DNA from: Trametes villosa
Taxonomy: Eukaryota; Basidiomycota; Agaricomycetes; Polyporales; Polyporaceae
Assembly (NCBI GenBank): GCA_002964805.2
Contig: PUDQ02000001.1
Location: 124,001-188,000 of the forward strand
Length of the DNA stretch: 64,000 bases
Direction of reading: 5' to 3'
Position numbers and translations under genes: made by a program. The number at the start of each line of letters is the position of its first letter. Position 1 is the first letter of the stretch. The notes beneath the pieces are model-generated. The model had not been told where the DNA came from, did no database searches, and worked only from the letters and a program-made list of their open reading frames with translations. Below, piece by piece: positions 1-11,616 of this stretch.

Positions 1-2435
1 ACGCGCCCTCCACGTCGCCGTCCGAAGAGCCACCCATTGCCAATGAGTAGATCGCATTCGAGAACGCCGGACGATCGTCCGCCTTCTCCGCTCCGCCTCC
101 CTCCGCCTCCGCCCTCGTCGCTCACTTACATATCAATATCCAGATAACCTCCCGCTGAGAGCGGCCACTATGACGTGCCAGTGCAGACGCGAACGCCGGC
201 ATGGCAGCTCGGACGCGGACGCGAGCTTCCATCCCGGCGTCCTCAAACTTAGTGCCCACCCAAAGTCCGTGAAACGTCGCTATTTCCGGGGGCGTTGTGG
301 GTTGGCGTTTGCCAGCGACATTGACGCCTCCGGATTAGCAATGTCCAGTACAATTGCAGATGGAACCTGGTCGGGTGCATATGCACATCGCACAGGCGTC
401 CCGCTCGTCAGGCTGGCGGTGCCCGGCCCCACCTAACTTACGACTATCGACACCGAAATGTCTGAGCACAGGCAAGCCTGGATCACGACATCTGGTTTCT
501 GGCGCACCTGCGCCTCCTGGGCTGATCCCGGACAATGTCCGGTGACGGCCACACCCTCGGACTACACGACGTGCGTGATGCACCGCGCGGGCGACACGTA
601 TACCAGTGCGCGAAGCAGAACCATCGCGAAAAACACACGGTCCGACAGTGGCTTCCTGAAGCAGTGGCACAGCTAGAAGAAGCAGCAGCGGAAGATTGGC
701 GTCGCGTTCTGAGTTGCCAGTCAGTCAGCTCCGGGCGGAACTCGCTGAGAACGGGCTCACCTCCGTCGCGCACGGCGGGCCAAGCCGCCCGCAAATTTCG
801 TTGCCGCTGCCGCGACCGCCCGACGCGTATGAGGATGCGGAGCCGCGCTGCGCAGGGTCGATGGCGAGTGGGACGGCGGCGTCGCCCTGGCCCTCATGTT
901 TCTCGCACAGGCGCGAGGGCGGGCGCAGCGGTGCCGCCCCGCTCTGAAGCGCGTTTCGGGAGCACGCGGCGAGCGCGGCGGGAGACGGTTCGCGCAGAAC
1001 GCCATCGCGACAACCGCGTAATATTCACGGGCTCGCGTGCGTCGGGTGCGGCTTGGGATCTGAAGGCCGGAAATTCCTTCGCCAGAAGAGGAAGCTGGCA
1101 CGCCGCTGCGGGGTGCGGAAAGTCAGAAGGTGCTGGAGCCTGATGCTAGGGCTGCATTGTCGGTTTCCAGGTTTATGTATGATGCAGATGGGCGAGCGCG
1201 CTGCGAACAGTCGCGAAGAGAGGTCCGCGAGGATTGCTGTCAGCATCGGCGCGATGTGCTGTCAATGTTGGTACGTTGGGCTGGCGTGCGCAAGCCCACA
1301 CAGATGTCATGGAAAGGGAGTTGCTGAGTTCCTATTGGCAGCCTGCGTGAGACGTCGGAGGAATCAATGAAAGAGGCTCGCTGGGTGCCGTCAAGCCTGA
1401 CGGCGGCCGGGCCGCGGAGGGTTGGTCTCGAGCCTCGGGACCCGTCAGAGCGGAACAGGGCCATGTGGATGATTAAATATAATTATACTCAATGGATTGT
1501 GCGGCCAGGGCGCAGACGCGCATCATCCAAATGTGCTTGGCGAGGAGATCAGGCGAAAATGAAGGCAGATCGGCAGGCGGACGTCTGCGAGGGTTGGTAT
1601 GCCGTGTCGCGACGCGAGGCGGCCGAGGGGCGCGGTGGCAGCCTCGTCGGGCGGGTCGGGGGCGTGGACGTGGGAAGGGCGAACAGCTGGAGGCGGCACC
1701 GGACGCTCTTGCTGCGTCCCGGATTCAGATCCCGTCCGCGGCAGATGTCAGAATGAGAGGCGCTGCGCTCCGACTGCCGTCGGGGTGGAGACTCGGCCTT
1801 GTGTGGCTGATTTTAGAGTGTTGATGAGCGAGAACGAGCAGGCTGCTTCAACGTTGTCGCGTCGAGAGGAAAGCAAGCGGGTCGGACGAGGGCACGGGCC
1901 GCGGACGTTCCTGCGTGCTCGATCGAATTAACGGCGCTCAGGGCAGAGCCACCGCCCGATCGTCCGTCGCGCGTTCGCACTCAGCTTACAGCGGTTTCAC
2001 CCCCGAAAGGCAGGGTGGTAGTGCGCCCATAGAAGCGTTGAAGGTCCGACGATCGGGGGGATTGGCGCGTATCATTGTGGCAGCGGCCGGGGCGGGAGAG
2101 GCCCATTAGAGAGGCCGACAGCGTCGCGCCGGGTTCCCTCGCTTCTCTCCCTGCGCTCACCGTCCCCCTCGTCGTCCTCGCCCCCGTCCTCCGCAGGCCG
2201 TCAGGTCGTCGCTCCTTTCCCGTAAGTCCGCCGCGCTCATCTGTCCCCGTCACGCGTGTCGCTCACCGCTCGGCCTGTTCCCATCACCCACATCTTCTTC
2301 CTGATCTTCTCAAGCCCTCCTTTCAGACGCCCTTCTCCCTCCCCCGTCTGCCCAGACTCAGGCTGTCGTCCTCTCCGTCAGCTTCCACCGAGTCCCGTTT
2401 CGTTCCTTCCTTTCCCCTTCCCTTTTCTTTCCGCC
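1..2435. other. Gene-free stretch, left edge to the G-alpha gene
   Basis: No reading frame here looks like protein; the longest ones are arginine-rich products of high GC. The last 300 bases (about 2110-2435) are strongly pyrimidine-rich on the plus strand, as in many fungal leaders and core promoters. An acceptor-like cctccgcag near 2190 followed by a donor-like gtaagt near 2220 could mark a spliced 5' UTR of the G-alpha gene; this is a suggestion only. Confidence 0.5.
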
Positions 2436-4119
2436 ATGGGTGCGTGTATGTCTTCAGGCGGCCTTGAGGTCAGCGAGGAGGAGAAGCGTCTGCACAGAGA
2501 GGCCGAGAAGAACCTCAAGGAGGTCCGTATCTCCACATATCCTCCTCCGTCCGACATTGCTCACCCCAACCGCAGGCACGGCTGAAGATGGCAAAACAGG
2601 TCAAGGTGTGTGCCATTCCCCTCCGCCCGCGCATACCGCCATGGTTCTAACAGAGCCCGGCCCCAGGTCCTGCTCCTCGGATCCGGAGACTCCGGAAAGT
2701 CCACCATCCTCAAGCAGATGCGCCTCATCCACCGCGTCCCCTTCTCCTCACAAGAGATCGAGTCCTACCGCCAGCTCGTCTTCAACAACCTCACCCATGG
2801 CCTCTCCAACGTCATCGACGCCATGGAGGACATGGAGCTCGACGTCTCGGACGAGAACAGAGAGCTCGTCCAGATGATCCAGGACGCCTCGGATATCAAG
2901 GACGGCGAGCCCTTCCCGCTCGAGTACCGCGACGCCCTCAAGCGGCTCTGGGAGGACCCCAACATCCAGGCGGCGTACTCGCGAGGCAACGAGGCAGCGC
3001 TGCCCGAGAAGTGAGTTCGCTCCGTAACCGGGCCCGGTCGGGAGCTGCGCTGATGACCCATCTCCGCTCAGCTTGAACTACTACTTCGCGGACCTGGACC
3101 GGTTATTCGAGCCCGCCTACGAGCCCACTGAACAGGACATCGTCCACGCGCGTGCACGGACAATCGGCATCACGGAGACGGTCTTCACTCTGCGCGACCA
3201 CGAGATGCTCATGGTCGACGTCGGCGGCCAGAAGAGCGAGCGGAGAAAGTGGATCCACTGTTTCCAGGATGTCACAAGTATCCTGTTCCTCGTCAGCTTG
3301 AGCGGGTTTGATCAGTGCCTTGTGGAAGACAAGGATGCAGTACGTCCCAGAGTTCTGTCAACCCGGGAGCCGGTCAATTTGACTCTTGCCCCGCCAATAG
3401 AACCAGATGCAAGACGCGATGACAATTTGGGACTCAATATGTCACTCGCAATGGTTCAAGCAGACATCCATCGTGGGTTCTATCTTGTAACGAGAGATGG
3501 GCGAAGAATGTAGCTCATCCCGCGATGCGCCCAGATTCTCTTCCTCAACAAGAACGACCTGTTCGAGAAGAAGGTACAACATTCCGACATCAAGAACTTC
3601 TTCCCGGTAGGTTAAACTTTCGAGTCGGCGTTGAGGACCCTCCGCTCATTATACATGCTCAGGATTACGATGGTGAGGCAGGCGACGCAAAAGCCGGGCG
3701 TGAGTACTTCCGGAAACGGTTCGCGAGGCTCGCCCAGAAGGCGAACGCGAAGGAGAGGGAGATCTACATCCAGTACGTCACTTTCGGATCTGCTCGTTCG
3801 ACCTCCATTGCGTCGCCCGAACGGCGGCATTACTAACGGATCGTCCCCAAGCGTAACGACCGCGACGGATACGGCCATGCTTCGGGTGGTCATGGCTGCT
3901 GTTGAAGGTGCGTCCGCCCTGGTTCTCTCACAAAGTGTAGCTGACTAACTGTTCCTCGACAGAGTGAGTGTTCCTGTTCTTCTCTTTGGCCCGGCCCCTT
4001 CGTTGTCTATATTTGGCACCTTTGCTCCTCTGCACTGCGACGCAATGGTGCTTACGGACGCACCGTCTTCATTCAGCATCATTCTACGACAGAGCCTCCA
4101 AACGGCAGCGTTGATATAA
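2436..4119 (+). CDS. Heterotrimeric G-protein alpha subunit
   Basis: This is a 360-residue GTPase that would couple membrane receptors to signalling at the plasma membrane. Exons: 2436-2522, 2576-2605, 2667-3010, 3072-3339, 3401-3472, 3535-3606, 3663-3772, 3852-3907, 3963, 4077-4119. The start MGACMS fits an N-myristoylation signal. Visible motifs are the P-loop GSGDSGKST (residues 44-52), switch I around R183-T184, switch II DVGGQ (203-207), NKND (272-275) and TTATDT (330-335). Length matches the family norm (353-360). The C-terminus, ending in TAALI, lacks the cysteine found in pertussis-sensitive subunits. The last two introns require a one-nucleotide exon; without it the protein would end after residue 346, short of the receptor-binding helix. 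GSGDSGKS and DVGGQK differ slightly from the classical GAGESGKS and DVGGQR, suggesting one of the expanded, less canonical mushroom paralogs (inference). Confidence 0.95.
3963..3963 (+). other. Candidate single-nucleotide exon of the G-alpha gene
   Basis: The single A at 3963 sits between an acceptor (ctgactaac branch-like motif, then cgacag at 3957-3962) and a perfect donor (gtgagt at 3964-3969). Exon 8 ends one base into a codon (G at 3907). The final exon, opening at C4077 after attcag, needs two bases. G + A + C gives GAC (Asp) and restores the canonical G-alpha C-terminus. Direct splicing from 3907 to 4077 breaks the frame. Stopping splicing at 3963 gives an immediate TGA. Confidence 0.75.
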
Positions 4120-6620
4120 CTCCCCCTCGTCCTTGTTTATCGTACCGACCCGCCTGGTACTGCTTAATGCCCGGTGTCGCACACCATTATTCCCCAGCCC
4201 GTCTCACGGTATCATTATCTATCACCCCGCATCTGTCCATCCGTCATCGTCGTTCCGCCCATGGCATATGTAGCTTCCCGCTCTTCCTTTCGTTTTGCTT
4301 TCGGTTTCCCGGTCTGTCCTTGCAGAGTCGTGACCGCTGATGTAACTCATCATGACCTTCTCTATCCCCTGCCACGCCCGACCCGGCCGCTCTTTCCCCG
4401 TCGCCCGCACGCGCGCTCCTTCAAACGCGGAAACGACCCGTTCGCTGCTACTTGTGGCGCGGACGCATTCCTGGCGTCCCTTCTGGAAACCGCCCCTCCC
4501 GAAACGCCAACCTGCACAAATGCATATCCCATCCAACCGCCGGCGCGTTCTCCAGTACGATCATCAGCAGAAACGTGAGTGCCATTCACTCTCTTGGCCC
4601 CTCCCCCTGCACGACACGTGCTTCCCCCCCGGCCCCGTCCTCCTCCCGAGCCTGCGCCGCAATTACGCCTCATGCTCGCTGTCCCGCCCTGGCCCGACGC
4701 TCACTCCTATCCACCCCCTCCTGCAGATCCGCGAAATCATGTTGTGATCGCGCAGCGCGATCCCCCCTGGCCCGCGCACCCTACCGGCTAGGACCGCATC
4801 AAGCACCGACGCCCAGCCCGCCACCGTTCGCACGCCTGTCCCGTTCCTGGTCACCCCCTGCGGATGATCGCCGGGACGCAGTCCACGGGGGCGAGGCACT
4901 GGCTCTAAGCAGGGAACGGGAGCGGGGGGCCCGGGGGAGGAGGAGCGACGGCGGAGGGGGGTGGGTGCTGGGCGGGTGGGTGTAATTTATATGTCCCGGG
5001 GCGGCGCCGCGCCCCTGGCGGAAAACCGCGGGCTCGGGTTGGGCGTTGGCGTTGCTTCGCGGCGCCGTTCCTCGCGACGCCGGCGTCCTGGGCGCCTGAC
5101 CCCGCGTTCCGCACGGCGTCTCGTCTCCCTTCGTTCATTCCGTTCGCCGTCTCACGTCTTCCTTCTGCACGCACACACACCTTCAGCTCGGGCTACGCCT
5201 TCGCCTTCGCACATCTCCTTCCTCTGGATCCGGATCCCCATTCGTCCCCTACCCGCCCCTGCTTCGAACACTCCCTTCCGACTCCGAGCCCGCCGCACGT
5301 TCGCTTCGCTTTCGCTTTCAGCTCCGTCGCCGTATTATTATGCGGGCGCGATACATTGCGCCCGCTTGCATTAAGTCGCTTCGCTTCGCCCCGCCGTCCG
5401 CGCCCGTGTGTTTATTCCTCGTATCCTCTATATCCCAGTCTCTCTCTCTCGCCTCTCGCTCCTGCCCATGTTGCTCGCACTCTCACGTCCCTCGCAGTGT
5501 ATACATACGCTACACGTACCGCCCACCCCATTAATATCCCCTTCGCCCGTCTCCCTCTCCCACCCGACGTCGAACCGCGCGAACACGCCCCTGGGGAGTG
5601 GTACCGAGCCCCGACCGTAGGACGCCGCAGACATATTCGACACGAGGAACCGAGAATTCAAAATCAGCTTCCGATGATGCCCTCTGGCCTCATTCGCAGG
5701 GCAGCGCCAGGGCAGCATGCGTACGCGATATTGCACTACAACAATGCTGGAGCCTCCTCGACCCGCCGTCTCAGTGCCATACGCATACGCATCTTCTGCT
5801 TGCGGAGGCATCTGAATCTGCTTGAGCCTCACGTCCCTGCCATGTCTGTGATGGCGGGATCTGATGCGTGCCGCGGACGTCTGTTGGAACAGCAGAGGTC
5901 CGAGGTCGATGGACAGACACATGTATCACCAGTACACCGAAGCCCAGCCAAGTCCCAACGCGACGTGAACGTAGCTCTATCCACCTCCGACGTTCTTCTC
6001 GAGTGTTCGCGCCGACGTCAGCCGCCGGCCGGAGTCCGACGGCGTGCTCGCATCGATGTCGCGGAGTGCGCGCGGCGCCGCCGGTACGTCGCAAAACATA
6101 CGCTGTCTGCGACATCAGAACATGCGCGAACATATCAGCAGCGCGCCATCCCGACGTCCGTGCATCACGGTGCGCGGTGGGATACCTCCCGGGACCCGGA
6201 CGACGAGTGCTCGTTTCTAGTCCACGGAGTTAGATGCATATGTACACCACGCTCCGGCTGGGTGGCAGCGGCGGCGACACAGGTATGGGCTAAGTGCCAA
6301 GGAGCGTTTCCGTGGACTGCGAACAAGTGCGGGTTCACGCGGCCCAGCACACAAGGCGAGTACAGCCAAGTTGCACAGTATACTGACGTCCGATGCCAGG
6401 GAATTGGTGAACTGACCCCTATGTAGTTGCACTGCGCTACCCGGCAGCATCGCTGCTGAGCGATGCATACAACGGGACGCAAGCCGTCCATGGAGGGTAA
6501 CCCAAGAATACTAATTGCACATCTTACAGTATACAAGGTCCACCCGTCCCCGTCCGCGCCGTGGCAACGTATAAGTTTCGAGTCTCGAAGCACGCCGGAC
6601 GCCGGGCGTTATAAACACGC
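4120..6620. other. Gene-free stretch between G-alpha and the reductase
   Basis: No recognisable gene in 2.5 kb. The longest plus-strand frame (5356-6426) gives a low-complexity, Arg/Pro/Ser-rich product with no domain, and I regard it as chance. From about 4580 to 5560 the plus strand is rich in CT runs such as repeated ctctct near 5440, typical of promoter or leader DNA. A donor-like gtgagt at 4575 and an acceptor-like ctcctgcag near 4720 would be compatible with an untranslated spliced RNA. Confidence 0.5.
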
Positions 6621-8013
6621 TCAGATGCCCGCGCCGCCGGTGACCTCGAGGGTGTGCCCCGACACGAATGCCGCAAGGGGCGAGGCCAGGCTACAAAGAA
6701 GCAGGAGATCGTCAGCGACCTGCTCATGCGAGAGCGGAGGAGGGTGCACATACAAGAGGACACCGCCGGCGGCCTCGTCAGGCGTCGCCGCACGCCCCAG
6801 GGGGATGCCCGCGAACGGGTTGCCGGGGCCCTTGGCCTGTCCGGGGATACCGAGCGCGACCTTCTTCCCGCCGACCTCGATCGTCTCGCCGTTCTCCTTC
6901 GGCGCCGTCAACCTATTGAACAGCCGCGCTCAGCTCCTGTCGAACAAAGAGGGAGAACCGGCGTTCGAGAAAGTACGTACCGTGTCTGGACGAAGCCAAA
7001 CGCGACGGTGTTGGCGCGCACGCCGAAGCCACCCCACTCCTTGCAGATCGTCTTGGTGAGGCCAATCACCGCGGCCTTCGCCGCGGCGTAGTTCGCCTGC
7101 CCGACGTTGCCGTGCAGGCCGGACGTCGAGGAAACGTTGATGATAGACCGGTTCTCAGTGTTGCCCTGCAAGCTCTGTCAGTCGCCAAGCCACTGCGTGT
7201 CCAAGGAACGCGCCCACCTTAATGCGGAGATGGGGCGCGGCGGCGCGGATGAGGCGGAAGGGCGCGCGGACGTGGACGCGGAGGATGACGTCGAACGCAT
7301 CGTCCGGCGTCGTGTGCAGCATGCGGTCATACGTGAAGCCGGCGTTGTTCACGATGTGGTTGATCTTGCCGTACTTCCTGCAGGCACCGGCGTGCGTTAG
7401 GGCCAGGGTCCCCGAAGCACGGACAGGGGAGAACGTGTAGGCGGGAGACGCACCCGATGGTCGCCGAGATGACCTTCTCCGGGAAGTCGTCGGCGCCGAC
7501 ATCACCGCCGACGGCGAGCGCGTCGCCGCCCGCGAGCTTGATCTCGTCAACGACGAGTTGTGCCTTCTTCTCGTCGAGGCTGTAGCAGTGATACAATCAC
7601 GTGTCATGAACAAAACGCAGGGTGGCGATTGTCAGTCCGTGCACCGGGCTACGTAGGAGCGAGGGCGACGCACTCGGTGACGACGACCTTCGCGCCCTCC
7701 TTGGCGAACAGGAGCGCGACACTGCGGCCGATACCCTGACAGCGTGGATGCGCGCGTGAGTACGGGATGCTCGGGTGCCTTCATGGCGTTATGGCGCCGG
7801 ACGCTTGACGCGAGCTTACCTGGGCGGCACCTGTAGACGCAGACAGAGTTCGTGAGCATGATGGATGCGACCTATTTGCGGCTGCGGCTGCAGCCTGCAC
7901 CCGAGGAGCGCGACACGACACGTACCGGTGACGATCGCGACCTCCCCGGCGAGGAGGCCGCGGCTGTGCGTGTTGGAAAGGTGGCCAGCAACCTGCGCGA
8001 GACGGTCGGCCAT
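6621..8013 (-). CDS. FabG-like short-chain dehydrogenase/reductase
   Basis: This is a 286-residue NAD(P)-dependent oxidoreductase resembling 3-oxoacyl-[acyl-carrier-protein] reductase. Exons from the start downward: 8013-7926, 7830-7820, 7735-7674, 7579-7454, 7377-7218, 7165-6981, 6912-6754, 6690-6621. Cofactor motif TGAAQGIG lies at residues 29-36, NNAG at 106-109, and the catalytic Ser-Tyr-Lys at S162, Y175 and K179, with the usual 13-residue Ser-Tyr spacing. The second exon is only 11 nt, so the cofactor motif is built from three exons. A 20-30 residue stretch rich in glycine and lysine near residue 215-235 is an insertion relative to bacterial FabG. The C-terminus has no peroxisomal SKL signal and the N-terminus shows no clear mitochondrial presequence, so a cytosolic enzyme is most likely. 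The substrate cannot be told from sequence. Confidence 0.92.
7820..7830 (-). other. 11-nt micro-exon of the reductase gene
   Basis: GTGCCGCCCAG between ctacag and gtaagc supplies Ala-Ala-Gln of the TGAAQGIG cofactor loop. Skipping it destroys both the frame and the motif. Confidence 0.85.
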
Positions 8014-8545
8014 GTCGTAAGTCTGAAGCGGCGGGGTCGGGTGGTGTACGGGGCGCGGGCGCGAGAAGGAGGAGGTGGTGAGGAGGAGAGGAGGGCAGGG
8101 AGAGGGGCCTATAACCGGCGCGCGCGTGCATGAGCAGATCCGGCTACCCCGCATTCCCCGGCCGGTCCGCGCGCATGTTTACGCCTCCCCCGCACCCGCC
8201 CCTCTCTCCCCGGCCATCTTCCTCCCGTACCGTCCTCTCGCCTGACCGTTTGCTCATCGCTACGCCCGCCTTGCGCCTGGGTGATATAATACCACATAGC
8301 CCCTGCCACCACCAGGTCACCGGTGGCCTCACGGGACGTCCGGCGGCGGCCCCCCGGTTTCTCATGTGCAAGTCTGGAACGCTTCGGACTGAACAGGCAC
8401 CGTACGGTACGGCATTCAATGTAGCGTGTACGTTAAATGCCGACGGAACTGCGGGCACGGTCACGAACGCACACGAGCCATGAGAGAGTACGTTCGATAA
8501 GTTATACAACATGGCACCATCCAATCGTACAAAGCGTCGTGGGCT
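8014..8545. other. Spacer between the reductase promoter and the GPALPP gene 3' end
   Basis: This 532-base region is head-to-tail and must hold the reductase promoter and the GPALPP gene terminator. The part next to the reductase start (8040-8110) is purine-rich on the plus strand, i.e. pyrimidine-rich in the direction of transcription. No gene seen. Confidence 0.5.
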
Positions 8546-9673
8546 TCATAGGAACCCGCTCTTGCCAGAGCCAAACCTGTCTCCCAAGCCCTTCGCCTCG
8601 CGGATGAACTTGTCCCGCGTCTTGTCATCCATGAGTCGCCCGCCGAGCGCCATGTCGCGGTCGCGATCCCAGAACGCGGGTGGTTCGTCCTTCTCGCCTT
8701 CCCGCGCCTTCTCGGCCTCCTTCGCAGCCGTCTCACGCTCGTGCTGCTTGAGCAGCGCCGCACCACGAACATTTTTCTGGGCAAGAAAGCGTGTAAGACG
8801 CTACACGCACGCCGGGGGGAGCGGACAAGTGTGCTACGCACCGTGTGTTCCTCCACGCCTCTCCGGACCTCTTCCTCGTACTTCCTTCGTTTGCGCGCAT
8901 CGACATCCGCATCTTCATTCGCGACGTCGGTAGCTCGCCTACGTTTCCCAGCAACCTCGTCCGCGATGCGCTGTTGGCGTTGCGCAGGTGTCTCGGTCCA
9001 CAGAGAGTTGTCCTGATCGCGCGAGGGCTGCGCACTCCGAGCGAATTGCCGTCCACGCGTGAGCTTGGTCGGATCAATGGCTGGAGCGTGTTCAGACAGA
9101 GACGGTATCGGTGTAAAGGGTGGAACTCACAGCCTAGGAGATCAGACGAGGATGGAGGCACGAGCATCCATTCCTCTCGCTGAGGTGCTTTGGGTTTAGA
9201 CGCTTCCTAGCGTGAGGTTTAGCTTCAAGCTTCGAAACACGCTTGAAAGGCAGACGCACCTCGAGTTGCTTCCGCCTCCGCTCTTCCTTCTCCAAGAACT
9301 CCTGCACGCCGTCCTTCTCCTCCACGACATACCCCTGCGGCAGTGGCCGTGGCCCTACGTCATCATCATCGTCTTCATCCTCATACCGAGGCGCTGCCAC
9401 AGACGGCGGAAATGAGGGCCCTAGCACTCTCTTCGCCGTTGAAGCCCGAGTGGCTGCAAGTTCCGGAGGCAGCGCCGGTGCGTAGTCATCGTCATCGTCC
9501 TCTTCAGCAGGCGGAGGAGGGGTGGTGGATTTCGTCGAGGCGGAGATGAGGTGTGAGGGAATTTGCGGGCCGACAGGTGCAGGCACAGGTGCAGGTCCCT
9601 CCTCGTCCGAGCTTTCGTCCTGCCGCGAGGAAGACGACGCGAGAATATGTGCAGGAATGTCTGGCCCAATCAT
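8546..9673 (-). CDS. GPALPP-motif / DUF3752 protein
   Basis: This is a 319-residue, highly charged nuclear-type protein. Exons: 9673-9260, 9206-9131, 9080-8842, 8776-8546. The N-terminus has repeated GPxxP/GPxIP units (IGPDIPAHI at the start, VGPQIPSHLI, PALPPELA, LGPSFPPS) separated by runs of Asp and Glu. The middle has the family signature REEWMLVPPSSSDLL followed by SIDPTKLTRGRQF. The C-terminal DUF3752 region is a long Lys/Arg/Glu helix ending in KSGFL. Homologs in other eukaryotes share this architecture and are of unclear function; some lie near the lipopolysaccharide-response literature, but nothing here adds to that. Start chosen because MIGPDIPAHI opens the repeat series. Confidence 0.88.
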
Positions 9674-10158
9674 CCGGACTGCGGGGTCGCACACGGAGTT
9701 GTCTAAGTCTAGAAAGCCTGAAAGCTGAGAGAGTTGCCGGACAGAACGCAGGCAGGTGGCTGAAAGCAAGCGCAACTCCAGGCGAGACGCGCGAGAGACG
9801 TTTGCGATCGACCGGGCCGAGGCACCCGACGCATGCAGAGATCTACGCGAGATTTCGTGTAGTTGCCTTCAGCCACCGCAGCCGTTCACAGCGCAAGGTT
9901 CTACGAATACCACACGATTCTATACAGCGAGCTGGAATGTGCGTGTTTATTGATCTCGCCATCCCGCATTGTTACAAATGGTCTGACTCTCGACGCGGCT
10001 CTGCAATCCTGGTATTCGCAAAACCTCGGACTTGCAGAGCTCGAGTCATTCAAGCACAGTGACTCTGCGTCGCGGTGAAGCCATAAAATCTCGCGCATAC
10101 AACGCGCCTCGCTGCTGAGAAGCCTATCAATCTACGCTGTTATACCGGAAGCCACATA
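9674..10158. promoter_or_regulatory. Divergent promoter region, GPALPP gene and deaminase gene
   Basis: The 485 bases separate two divergent start codons, so both promoters lie here. A weak TATA-like ataaaa (10083-10088) lies 71 bases before the deaminase ATG. No coding potential seen. Confidence 0.5.
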
Positions 10159-11404
10159 ATGTCGCATACAGTAGCCGGATACGCCGCTGAGGCCCTAGCC
10201 AGCCTCACGCCCGCCCAGCTCGAGTTCCTCCAAAAACTCCCCAAGGCAGAACTGCACGCCCACCTCAACGGCTCAATTCCCTTCCCCGTGCTCCAACAGC
10301 TCGCACACGAGTTCACTTCCCAGAGCACCGACACAGACCCTACCGCTGCGCTCCCCGACGCCGTCCGCGCAGGCCTCGAGCGATTGCAGGCCGAATTCGT
10401 CCTGAACGAGCTCAACGACTTCTTCGGCCTCTTCCCCGCCATCTACGCGATTACCGCGACTCCCGCGGCTCTCCGCCGCGCGACCCGCGCTGTGCTCGAA
10501 TTTTTCCTGGCCGCGGAGCCCAGCGGGTACCCGCAGGCGGCGTACCTCGAGCTCCGGAGCACCCCCCGCGCTACTCCGGCGATGACGCGCCGGCAGTACG
10601 TCGAGACGGTGCTGGACGAGCTCGAACAGTACCCGCCGGAGCGCGCGGCGCTGATCGTCAGTCTGGACCGTAGGATGGACTCCGCTACCGCAGCAGAATG
10701 CATCAAGTGCGCTGTCAGCCTGAAGAGAGCTGGCCGGCGGGTGGTCGGTGTCGATCTGTGCGGCGACCCATCGGTAGGTAATTTTTGACTGCACACAGAC
10801 TGTAGAGTGGCGAATGATATTTTCCCCGACAGGCCGGTAACATGGACGAGTTCGCAGAGCATTTCCGTGCCGCGAAGGCTGCCGGGCTGGGTGTGACCCT
10901 CCACATCGCAGAGGTACATGCGTTTACTTGATTTCTCTCTCCACATCCTCCCCACTGACTACAATTAGACCCCAGATTGCCCAACACAAGAAACGCTTCG
11001 GCTACTCTCCTACAAGCCAGACCGGCTCGGGCACGCGACCTTCCTCGATGCTGACGCGAAGAAAATCGTGCACACGGAAGAGATGTGCATTGAGATCTGC
11101 CTCTCCTCCAACTTGCTCTGCAAGACCGTGCCCACTCTCGACGCGCACCATCTGCGATATTACCTTGGCCACGACCATCCGGTCGCGATCTGCGTGAGTG
11201 GCTCTCGGGTTGACCTTATCCTACGCAGTATCTAAAATGTATAAATCGCGCGAATGTGTACAGACCGACGACATCCTCCCGTTCCGAAACTCTCTACTAG
11301 GGGAATATGCGCTGCTCATGGCTAAAGCACCCCTGGGCTTGGGGCTCACGGAGCCGGAGATCGAGAAAATCGCGAAGATGGGCATGGAATCAAGATTCCG
11401 GTGA
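10159..11404 (+). CDS. Adenosine/AMP deaminase-like enzyme (MAPDA/ADAL type)
   Basis: This is a 353-residue amidohydrolase-fold deaminase. The closest family I recognise is the adenosine-deaminase-like group that removes the amino group from N6-methyl-AMP or adenosine. Exons: 10159-10773, 10833-10913, 10969-11193, 11264-11404. Zinc ligands are expected in HAHLNGS (H33, H35). LHIAE (H229 and catalytic E232) ends exon 2, DRLGHATF follows in exon 3, and the TDD aspartates begin exon 4, right after the last intron. Length fits the family (about 330-360). It is convergent with the RSC-type gene 212 bases away. Whether the substrate is adenosine or N6-methyl-AMP cannot be decided by eye, though the LNGS motif after HAH favours the ADAL branch over classical adenosine deaminase (HVHLDG). 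Confidence 0.9.
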
Positions 11405-11616
11405 AGTAAGTCATTCATCTTCACTGTTAGAATCACGTCGGGGTTTCGACATTGGCATATCGAGGGGACAACATGAGGGGTACTATAGGGCTGTAAACAA
11501 TAGCTGTGGAAATTTCTATACACTAGAAGAGAAGCTTGCAACAATTCAAGTAGAGTATACAAAGTATAACAATAATCTACAACGACGCGCGACACACCAG
11601 ACTGCGAACAACGGTA

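Noticed and set aside
535..1143. Open frame of 202 codons on the plus strand
   Set aside because: High-GC chance frame; arginine-rich product, no recognisable motif.
5356..6426. Open frame of 356 codons on the plus strand
   Set aside because: The product is Arg/Pro/Ser-rich with no domain, overlaps several equally long frames on both strands, and lacks splice or codon patterns of neighbouring genes.
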